NCBI GenBank assembly: GCA_035602605.1
Contig: DATNLZ010000109.1
Span: 1-7,980, forward strand
DNA length: 7,980 bases
From: DASQHY01 sp035602605
GTDB lineage: Bacteria > Acidobacteriota > Terriglobia > Acidiferrales > UBA7541
Reading direction: 5' to 3'
Every line of letters begins with the position of its first letter. Within the stretch, counting starts at the first letter, position 1. Shown here piece by piece: positions 1 through 5,423 of the stretch. The notes under the pieces are model-generated. The model made no database searches and was not told the origin of the DNA. It saw only the letters and a program-made list of their open reading frames with translations. Made by a program: the position numbers and the translations under genes.

Positions 1-449
1 GTGAGGTCCGATGGATGCAATTTCCGCCGCGTGGACTCCACATAGATGGCGTCGATCCGTAAGCGAAATCGCCCGGGGCTGGCGCTGCTGAGAACATAGC
101 GCACCGCAATCGTGCCTTGATCCGCGCTATCCAGAAAATGCCGGGGCGCAATAGCGTCTTTGCGTATCTTGTAGAAAACCTGTCCCGGTCCTTGCCAGGG
201 TTCAAACAGAGGAGTTGACTCGGCCACAGTCGCTCCCGTCAGAATCGGCTGTTTGTCGAAGATGAGTGTTCCATGAATTATCTGATCCTCCAGAACTTCA
301 TTTAACGCCTGCAAGGCGTCCGCCTGCGTCGCTTCAAATTCCTTCACAAAACCAGGGCTTGCGAACTGATCCTTGTTCCCCCCGCCCGCGAAGAGAGAAC
401 ACGACGTTAGACAAGCAAGCAAGAGGAAGCGCAATAGCAGAAGTTTCAT
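1..449 (-). CDS. Predicted secreted lipoprotein of unknown function (3' part outside window)
   Basis: Reading the minus strand from an ATG at 449-447 gives 149 codons with no stop before the window edge, so the C-terminus lies outside. The N-terminus MKLLLLRFLLLACLTSCSLF has a short basic start, a leucine-rich core and a lipobox-like LTSC with Cys17, followed by a glycine/asparagine-rich linker. This suggests export and lipid anchoring. The mature part is soluble-looking, mixed alpha/beta, with an acidic helix-like stretch near residues 33-55 and no recognisable catalytic motif. In-frame upstream ATGs at 518-516, 512-510 and 494-492 could extend it by up to 23 residues, but that would bury the signal peptide; no strong ribosome-binding site favours any start. 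It is divergent from the respiratory cluster and probably a separate unit. I do not recognise the family. Confidence 0.6.
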   Translation of the reverse strand, partial: MKLLLLRFLLLACLTSCSLFAGGGNKDQFASPGFVKEFEATQADALQALNEVLEDQIIHGTLIFDKQPILTGATVAESTPLFEPWQGPGQVFYKIRKDAIAPRHFLDSADQGTIAVRYVLSSASPGRFRLRIDAIYVESTRRKLHPSDL

Positions 450-581
450 TTCCGTTGGGGAAATCCCAGCCTTGCTTGCGAGAAAAACCGATCGCATTTC
501 AGCACGCGTCATATTCATTTGCCGTTTGCCCCCGCCGATCCGAACGGAATTCTTATTCTTTACATCCCCGCTGGAGACCAC

Positions 582-597
582 ACTCTAGATCGAGAGT
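582..597. promoter_or_regulatory. Near-perfect 16-bp palindrome, possible operator
   Basis: ACTCTAGATCGAGAGT reads the same on both strands except for one symmetric mismatch pair (14 of 16 positions). It lies about 130 bases upstream of the lipoprotein start. Such dyads can bind dimeric regulators, but a single short copy can arise by chance and no regulator gene is visible. Confidence 0.25.
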
Positions 598-798
598 AAC
601 ACTTCTTCGTACTCCCATCTTCGGCGAGGTGTCTATTCCAGTTTTGTCATTCTCATTTCATCGCAGGATTAAGATTCCGGAACCAGCGGAAAGGAAACCT
701 GGCAAAAAAAGGCATTTCTCTTATCCGGCATGCGCAGCGGTCAAGGCCAGAAGTCCAGTACCAGGACTCCAAGACTATAAGTTTCAAGAATTCTGGGA

Positions 799-851
799 AT
801 AAAAATAAATAAAAGAAAACTCTTGCATTTGTTTTTTTGTGGGAGTAGCAT
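799..851 (+). promoter_or_regulatory. Candidate promoter with upstream A/T tract
   Basis: An A-rich tract (799-819) resembling an UP element precedes TTGCAT at 823-828, a 17-base spacer, and TAGCAT at 846-851. The -10 matches 4 of 6 consensus positions and the -35 matches 3 of 6. If used, it would give a leader of about 215 bases before the porin-cytochrome gene. Assigned by eye only. Confidence 0.3.
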
Positions 852-891
852 CCGCCCCGGTTCAGGGATTTGAGGATTTGGCGTTCTTTTC

Positions 892-920
892 TTGACGGAG
901 AAAAGGGCGCGGTTCTCAAT
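892..920 (+). promoter_or_regulatory. Second candidate promoter
   Basis: TTGACG at 892-897 (5 of 6 with the sigma-70 -35 consensus) is followed after exactly 17 bases by CTCAAT at 915-920 (3 of 6). The direct repeat GGGCGCG at 905-911 and 921-927 flanks the -10 box and could be a regulator site. The weak -10 might mean activator dependence. This is inference. Confidence 0.3.
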
Positions 921-961
921 GGGCGCGTTGTTCAAAGCCTCTTTTCGGTTTTGTGACGACA

Positions 962-999
962 CCGGATTATCCGGCGGCGTTGCCAGGGCAGGTCTGCCC
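962..999 (+). other. Two small hairpins in the leader
   Basis: CCGGA-TTA-TCCGG (962-974) and GGGCA-GGTC-TGCCC (986-999) are adjacent perfect 5-bp stems. They are followed by a pyrimidine run with two TTTT tracts (1004-1015). This resembles a weak attenuator or a leader stability element ahead of the porin-cytochrome gene. The stems are short, so it may have no function. Confidence 0.25.
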
Positions 1000-1073
1000 G
1001 CGCCTTTTCCCTTTTATGAAGTTCGAGTATTTTGCTGTCTGGCTGCTTCTCTTCGTCCAGCAGAGGAGGCGGT

Positions 1074-2573
1074 ATGTCCTTGTGTGGTCAACGTGCGGTG
1101 AAGAAAAGGGTGTCAGGGGTGGCATCCTGCATGTTGTTTGGTTTTCTCCTGCTCGTTTTTCAGTTCGCGGATAGCCCTCCCGCTTCCGGTCTCCCCATCC
1201 CTTCTATCAAAGTGAACGCGCTTCCTGCCTTCGCGCGGAAGTACGGGATGCCTTGCTCTTCCTGTCACGAGGCTTGGCCGAAGCTCAGCCCCTTCGGGCA
1301 GGCCTTCAAGGACAACGGCTACCAGATGGGGAACGATCGCGACGCCCCCATTTTCCAGCAGCCGGCATACTGGCCTGTAACGTTCCGCATGACAACCTTC
1401 TGGCACCGCGAAAGCCAGAACCGCACGCAGGTGGATGATCCCGCCAACCCTCCGCTTGGGCAAATGGAGGGGAAAATCACCACCCATGGGTTTGACTGGA
1501 GCGGCTTGGATTTCCATACTGCCGGCACGCTGGCAAAGAACTATTCATTTTACGTGCTGCCAGCTTCGGACAACACCGCCTCCTTCCACTTCGAGGCTGT
1601 CTGGGCCCGCGTGGACAATATTTTGGGATCCAGTTGGTTGAACATCAAACTCGGCAAGTTTGAACTGGACAATCTATTGTCCGAGAAGCGCATCCTGACG
1701 CTGACAAACGTCGCGGGCACCTATGCGAACTATCACTTCCAGCCCTTGGTTTCACCGGGGAATCTGGCTGGTCCGGGAGCCGTCGGAGAGGGCCTGTACA
1801 CGTTCGGACTTGGCGACAATCAGGTTGGACTAGAGTGGATGGGGCATTCGAAAGATGACCGCACCCGCGTCTCGGCTGCCGTACTCAGCTCGAAAGATGG
1901 GCAACCGGGTCCTGTCACGGGCCGCGGCTACAATGGATTTTTTGCCGCTAGCCGCGCATTTCAGCTTGGCCGCCTGGGCCTGCAGCGAATAGGAGCGTTT
2001 GCCTACATCGGTCAGGCCCCGACGTTTTTTCAGTTCACGCAGACCATCACGACCCCAGTCGGCACAGACGCCAATGGAGTTGCAGTCAGCAGCACAGCGA
2101 CGAACCCTGTGGGAGGAACGGGAATCGGAAACAAGGGTTTCTACCGCGATGGCCTGATCGGCATGTGGTATTTCAACAAGCTCGATGTGACCACCATGTT
2201 CTTCCATGGCTGGGATAGCGCCTTCCTTGGTTCGAATACCCCGGCCAATCAGCTGCTTCCCACCGGTGCGAGGGCGCCGACCTGGAACGGCGGCCTCTTT
2301 GAAACTCACTACAACCTAAACCCGCAACTCATACTGATCAACCGGTACGAGCTGATTCGCATGTCGCGCCAGGTTTTCGCCACCAACCCCGAGAACTTTG
2401 GCAACGAAGACGTGCTGACGTTCGGCTTGCGGTACTACCCCTTCATTTCCAGCCGCGCCGGCTTTGCCTACCACAGCGAATACGCTATTTTGCGGCAGCG
2501 AGGCGCTTCGCCCATTAACGGACTGAATTTGACCACCAGCAGCTTGCTGCTGGGTTTTGACTTCGCATTCTAA
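1074..2573 (+). CDS. Outer-membrane porin-cytochrome fusion, single heme c (Cyc2-like)
   Basis: A 499-residue protein. The ATG at 1074 is chosen because AGGAGG lies at 1064-1069; a TTG at 1032 would add 14 residues without a site. Residues 1-39 form a basic, hydrophobic export signal. Next comes a short cytochrome domain with one heme-attachment site, CSSCH at 61-65, in the context ALPAFARKYG before and PKLSPFGQAFK after. This closely resembles the conserved heme segment of Cyc2-type fused cytochrome-porins, which oxidise extracellular Fe(II). The remaining roughly 410 residues are rich in alternating polar/hydrophobic strands with aromatic girdles and end in LLLGFDFAF; a terminal Phe is typical of outer-membrane barrels. 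Predicted role: electron uptake across the outer membrane, handing electrons to the diheme cytochrome encoded 11 bases downstream. Alternative: a porin-cytochrome of this wider family with another substrate. Architecture is confident, substrate is not. Confidence 0.7.
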   Translation: MSLCGQRAVKKRVSGVASCMLFGFLLLVFQFADSPPASGLPIPSIKVNALPAFARKYGMPCSSCHEAWPKLSPFGQAFKDNGYQMGNDRDAPIFQQPAYWPVTFRMTTFWHRESQNRTQVDDPANPPLGQMEGKITTHGFDWSGLDFHTAGTLAKNYSFYVLPASDNTASFHFEAVWARVDNILGSSWLNIKLGKFELDNLLSEKRILTLTNVAGTYANYHFQPLVSPGNLAGPGAVGEGLYTFGLGDNQVGLEWMGHSKDDRTRVSAAVLSSKDGQPGPVTGRGYNGFFAASRAFQLGRLGLQRIGAFAYIGQAPTFFQFTQTITTPVGTDANGVAVSSTATNPVGGTGIGNKGFYRDGLIGMWYFNKLDVTTMFFHGWDSAFLGSNTPANQLLPTGARAPTWNGGLFETHYNLNPQLILINRYELIRMSRQVFATNPENFGNEDVLTFGLRYYPFISSRAGFAYHSEYAILRQRGASPINGLNLTTSSLLLGFDFAF

Positions 2574-2584
2574 GGGTGAAAACG

Positions 2585-3457
2585 ATGAGCCTGATGAAAA
2601 TTACGAAGTCACGAATACTCGGTATCGTCATTCTTGCAACTTTCGTTTTCCCGCTGGCCGCATCGGCGCAGCAGGGAGAATCCCACATCGGCAAATATAC
2701 TGGACACGTGGGCACCGGAAGACAGCTCTACTTCCGCTACTGCTGGGGCTGCCATGGCTTCCGCGGCGACGGCAACGGAGAAAATGGGCCATACCTCAAT
2801 ATTTTGCCGCGGAATTTCGTCGCGGCGACCTACAAGTGCCGATCCACGCCTACAGGCACTCTGCCCACGGACCAGGATCTCGTCGACTCTCTCGTCCGTG
2901 GCTTGAACAATTCCAACATGCCGTCATGGATCACCCTGACGGACCAGAACCGCGCGGATCTCGTCGCTTTCATCAAAACCTTCTCGCCGCGCTGGAAGAC
3001 CGACAAGCCCGGCGATATCATCAATGTTCCCGCCGAGCCCGCGCTCACCGTGGATAGCATCAAGCACGGAAAAGAACTCTTCACCAAGCTGGAATGCTGG
3101 AAGTGCCACGGCGCCGAAGGCCGCGGCGATGGTCCCTCCGCTTCCACGCTTACGGACAGCAACGATCAACCGATTCGACCCTACAATTTTGCTGCCGGCT
3201 CCCGCTTCAAGTGCGGCACGTCCAACCATGATCTCTATAAGATTTTCATGACCGGTCTTGACGGCACGCCGATGCCTTCGTTTGCTGACGTCATCAAGCC
3301 GGAAGACGCTTGGGACCTTGTGCATTACTTGCGCACTCTGCAGGTCACCCACAAGAGTCCGGAACTCGCTCTTTGGATGAGTACCAAAGAGGGAGCTGAA
3401 ATCGTCAACGCGCAGAGAATCACCGGGACCCCGACCGGTTCCGGCATCAAGCAGTAG
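2585..3457 (+). CDS. Periplasmic diheme cytochrome c
   Basis: A 290-residue protein. The ATG at 2585 follows AAGGG (2572-2576) by 8 bases; GTG at 2576 and ATG at 2594 are other in-frame options. A signal peptide spans residues 1-28 with cleavage after ASA. Two cytochrome c domains follow: the first with CWGCH at 53-57 and likely axial Met112 (NMPSW), the second with CWKCH at 171-175 and likely Met230 (TPMPSF). Each domain also has a similar [YF]KC segment (Cys85, Cys210). The gene lies 11 bases after the porin-cytochrome gene, so co-translation is likely. It probably shuttles electrons in the periplasm from the outer-membrane cytochrome to the oxidase or copper protein, the position held by Cyc1 in the A. 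ferrooxidans rus operon. Its last 50 codons are repeated, diverged, 241 bases downstream. Confidence 0.85.
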   Translation: MSLMKITKSRILGIVILATFVFPLAASAQQGESHIGKYTGHVGTGRQLYFRYCWGCHGFRGDGNGENGPYLNILPRNFVAATYKCRSTPTGTLPTDQDLVDSLVRGLNNSNMPSWITLTDQNRADLVAFIKTFSPRWKTDKPGDIINVPAEPALTVDSIKHGKELFTKLECWKCHGAEGRGDGPSASTLTDSNDQPIRPYNFAAGSRFKCGTSNHDLYKIFMTGLDGTPMPSFADVIKPEDAWDLVHYLRTLQVTHKSPELALWMSTKEGAEIVNAQRITGTPTGSGIKQ

Positions 3458-3496
3458 CTTTGTTGTGGAGAAACTCGATTTCGGTGGGGCGAGGGG

Positions 3497-3521
3497 ATGC
3501 GAACAAAGCCTATCTTTTTGT
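3497..3521 (+). pseudogene. Relic of a second cupredoxin gene start
   Basis: ATGCGAACAAAGC and the next 12 bases match the true cupredoxin start at 3734-3758 at 22 of 25 positions (MRTKPIFL against MRTKHLFL), with a purine-rich GCGAGGGG just before. After about eight codons the similarity stops and the sequence runs, in a different frame, into the duplicated cytochrome tail. It is therefore a broken remnant and not a gene. Confidence 0.6.
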
Positions 3522-3548
3522 CCGCATGCATCATCAAAAGCGGAATGC

Positions 3549-3698
3549 GCTTTGGACCTCGTGCATTACATGCGCACGCTGCAGATAACACACAAGAGTC
3601 CGGAGCTCGCGCTTTGGCTGACTTCCAAAGATGGCGCTGAAATCGTCAACGCACGGAGAATCACCGGGACCCCGCCCGGTTCCGGCATCAAGCAGTAG
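3549..3698 (+). pseudogene. Duplicated C-terminal tail of the diheme cytochrome c gene
   Basis: These 50 codons, stop included, align without gaps to 3308-3457, the end of the cytochrome gene. I count 17 base differences in 150, about 89% identity. Nine differences are at third codon positions and most amino-acid changes are conservative (Leu/Met, Val/Ile, Ser/Thr, Glu/Asp). It carries no heme site and no plausible start of its own; a GTG at 3465 opens the frame but encodes no matching upstream domain. The pattern suggests the remnant of a former second cytochrome gene, or a copy recombined from a paralogue, rather than a recent slip. It shares LVHYMRTLQ, THKSPELALW and GSGIKQ with the intact protein. 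Confidence 0.75.
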
Positions 3699-3720
3699 TT
3701 TCGCGAATGAAGAAATTCAG

Positions 3721-3726
3721 AAGGAG
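3721..3726 (+). promoter_or_regulatory. Ribosome-binding site fixing the cupredoxin start
   Basis: AAGGAG lies seven bases before the ATG at 3734. This favours that start over the in-frame ATG at 3707, which would add nine basic residues and has no comparable site. Confidence 0.6.
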
Positions 3727-3733
3727 CAAGGGA

Positions 3734-4444
3734 ATGCGAACAAAGCATCTCTTTTTGGCAGGAGTGGCCATTCTTGCTGCAGTCGCGACGACTTCCGCCG
3801 TACCGGGTGGTGGCACCGTGAGCGGCAAGGTGACCTACGAAGGAACACCGGCTAAACAGAAGCCCATCGACATGTCCAAGGAGCCTAGCTGCGCGAAGCA
3901 ATATGCCACGCCGCCGACAACCGAAACTGTGGTAACCGGTCCTAACAACGCGCTCGAAAATGTCGTCGTATACATTTCGGCGGGAGCCCCGGATGAGGCC
4001 GCGCCGTCACAAGCCGCGGTATTCACGCAGAAAGGCTGCCGCTATTTGCCGCATGTCCTCGTGTTTCAGGTGAACCAGGAACTCAAGGTTTTGAACGAAG
4101 ATCAGACCTCGCACAACATCCACCCGCTCGCCAAGATCAACCGCGAGTGGAACAAATCGCAGCCGCCGGGAACGCCTCCCATCGTCGATAAGTACGACAA
4201 GATGGAATTCATCCCCGTGAAGTGTAACGTGCATCCGTGGATGCACGGCACTTTTGCGGTGCTGAAGAACTCCCACTATGCCATTTCTGGAGAAGATGGT
4301 GGCTTCAAGCTGCCCAATTTGCCCGCGGGCAAGTACACCGTCACCGCCTACCACGAGTCCTACGGCGAGCAGACGCAGGAAGTGACCCTCACCGGCAGCG
4401 AAACGAAAAACGTAAACTTCGTCTTCAAAGCCAAGCCCTATTGA
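3734..4444 (+). CDS. Secreted cupredoxin with carboxypeptidase-regulatory-like domain
   Basis: A 236-residue exported protein. The signal peptide covers about residues 1-22. The copper site is recognisable: SHNIHP (His127, with His130 nearby) and CNVHPWM, giving Cys164, His167 and Met170. The Cys-x2-His-x2-Met spacing and the HN[VI]H context match amicyanin (HNVH and CTPHPFM), so a type-1 copper centre is likely. Residues 183-236 (from ISGEDGGF, LPAGKYTV) resemble a carboxypeptidase-regulatory-like beta-sandwich. Two extra cysteines, Cys53 and Cys102, might form a disulfide. It sits between the diheme cytochrome and coxB, the slot of the cupredoxin-like AcoP in the A. ferrooxidans rus operon. 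It is probably a periplasmic electron carrier or a partner of the oxidase. A copper-delivery role for CuA is a weaker alternative. Confidence 0.75.
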   Translation: MRTKHLFLAGVAILAAVATTSAVPGGGTVSGKVTYEGTPAKQKPIDMSKEPSCAKQYATPPTTETVVTGPNNALENVVVYISAGAPDEAAPSQAAVFTQKGCRYLPHVLVFQVNQELKVLNEDQTSHNIHPLAKINREWNKSQPPGTPPIVDKYDKMEFIPVKCNVHPWMHGTFAVLKNSHYAISGEDGGFKLPNLPAGKYTVTAYHESYGEQTQEVTLTGSETKNVNFVFKAKPY

Positions 4445-4473
4445 GCCTTTTTCGCAACTACAGGCGTGAGTCG

Positions 4474-4495
4474 TGCCAGGATACGTCTGCTGGCA
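4474..4495 (+). other. Intercistronic hairpin before coxB
   Basis: TGCCAG (4474-4479) and CTGGCA (4490-4495) form a 6-bp stem with a 10-base loop in the 98-base gap before coxB. No T-run follows, so it is not a standard terminator. It could be an mRNA processing or stability element, or chance. Confidence 0.25.
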
Positions 4496-4542
4496 AATCG
4501 AACGAATAAAGTCGATCGAACTCGAAATCAAAGTGAGGTGTC

Positions 4543-5346
4543 ATGGGTAAGTTGTTTGCAGTAGTTCTGGTGATCATTGCGTTAGCATCCGCCTATCCGA
4601 TTGCGACGCGCATGTACGTTATGCCGGAAGACATCTCCACCCATGGGCATGCGATCGATGACCAGTTGTCGGACACGATGAAGGAAGCGGGATTCTCCTT
4701 CCTCGGCGCCCAGCTGGTTCTGGCCTTTTTTGTCTTTAAGTTTGCCCAGCGCAAGGAGGGAGCAAAGCTGACACACCTTCCCGGCGGCGCCAAGCTGGTG
4801 GTGACCGTCGCTTTCATCATTGTCGGAGCGGAAGTTTTTGCGCTTGGAGTATTGGGACAGAAGGCCTGGGCCAATGTCTACTTCACGGCGCCCAGGCCGG
4901 ATGCACTGCAGATTCAGGCGCAGGCCGGCCAGTTCGCTTTCTATTTCCGCTATGCCGGTGTCGACGGGAAATTCGGCGCTATCCATCCGGACAAGATCGA
5001 CGAAGGGAATCAGAACTTTTTCGGACTCGATCCGGCTAATGATATCGAGTCGCGCGATGACATCGTTTCCGGCGAACTGGCCATACCCGTAAACCGCGAA
5101 GTCCACCTTCTGATGCACGCCAAGGATGTGGGTCATTCCTTCTACGTGCGGGAACTCCGCATTCAGCAGGATTTTGTGCCGGGGCTTGATCTCTCGGTGC
5201 ATTTCACGGCCACCAAAATCGGAAGGTATGAAATTGTTTGCACCCAGCTTTGCGGCCTGGGCCACTACAACATGAAAGCGTATCTGAACGTGATGGCCCA
5301 GGACGATTTCGAAAAGTGGATGAAACAGAAGGCGTCTGAGCTCTGA
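4543..5346 (+). CDS. coxB: Heme-copper oxidase subunit II (CuA)
   Basis: A 267-residue subunit that receives electrons at a periplasmic binuclear CuA centre. The ATG at 4543 is preceded by GTGAGGT. Hydrophobic segments lie near residues 4-22, 51-67 and 84-104, so the first is an uncleaved anchor or signal. The CuA ligands are present: His198 and CTQLCGLGHYNM at 233-244 (Cys233, Cys237, His241, Met244). Position 235 is Gln, where most A-type enzymes have Glu that also binds Mg; ba3 oxidase likewise has Gln. The electron-entry patch reads QFAFYFRY (130-137) instead of the usual QWYWSYEY-like pattern, so both tryptophans are missing. The TM2 signature L-E-x-x-W-T appears as AKLVVT (83-88), lacking the K-channel entry glutamate. 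A GVDGKFG loop (139-145) follows the aromatic patch. Confidence 0.9.
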   Translation: MGKLFAVVLVIIALASAYPIATRMYVMPEDISTHGHAIDDQLSDTMKEAGFSFLGAQLVLAFFVFKFAQRKEGAKLTHLPGGAKLVVTVAFIIVGAEVFALGVLGQKAWANVYFTAPRPDALQIQAQAGQFAFYFRYAGVDGKFGAIHPDKIDEGNQNFFGLDPANDIESRDDIVSGELAIPVNREVHLLMHAKDVGHSFYVRELRIQQDFVPGLDLSVHFTATKIGRYEIVCTQLCGLGHYNMKAYLNVMAQDDFEKWMKQKASEL

Positions 5347-5423
5347 ACGGGTAATCCCAACCCGCACGCCGACGTGTGATTCGTCGCAACTGGTTCGCGG
5401 TTTTCTCTGAGCGAGGAGAAGAG

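Larger units (their letters stand above)
450..1073. other. Divergent intergenic region, no convincing gene
   Basis: This 624-base stretch separates the minus-strand lipoprotein gene from the plus-strand respiratory cluster. Open frames across it are proline/arginine-rich or fragmentary and show no domain, so I see no gene. It holds a near-palindrome around 582-597, an A/T-rich tract at 799-838, two candidate plus-strand promoters between 823 and 920, a 7-base direct repeat GGGCGCG (905-911 and 921-927), and two small hairpins at 962-974 and 986-999. The likely reading is a control region with a long 5' leader for the cluster. Confidence 0.6.

Noticed and set aside
266..802. 178-codon plus-strand open frame
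   Set aside because: It overlaps the minus-strand lipoprotein gene antisense, is proline/arginine-rich with no domain, and has no convincing ribosome-binding site.
1017..1174. Signal-peptide-like plus-strand reading MKFEYFAVWLLLFV
   Set aside because: It is out of frame with the porin-cytochrome gene, turns into incoherent sequence and stops soon after; the AGGAGG at 1064-1069 serves the ATG at 1074.
3465..3698. 77-codon frame as an independent small gene
   Set aside because: Only its last 50 codons have a homologue, which is a cytochrome tail without heme; the first part is out-of-frame spacer and relic cupredoxin start.
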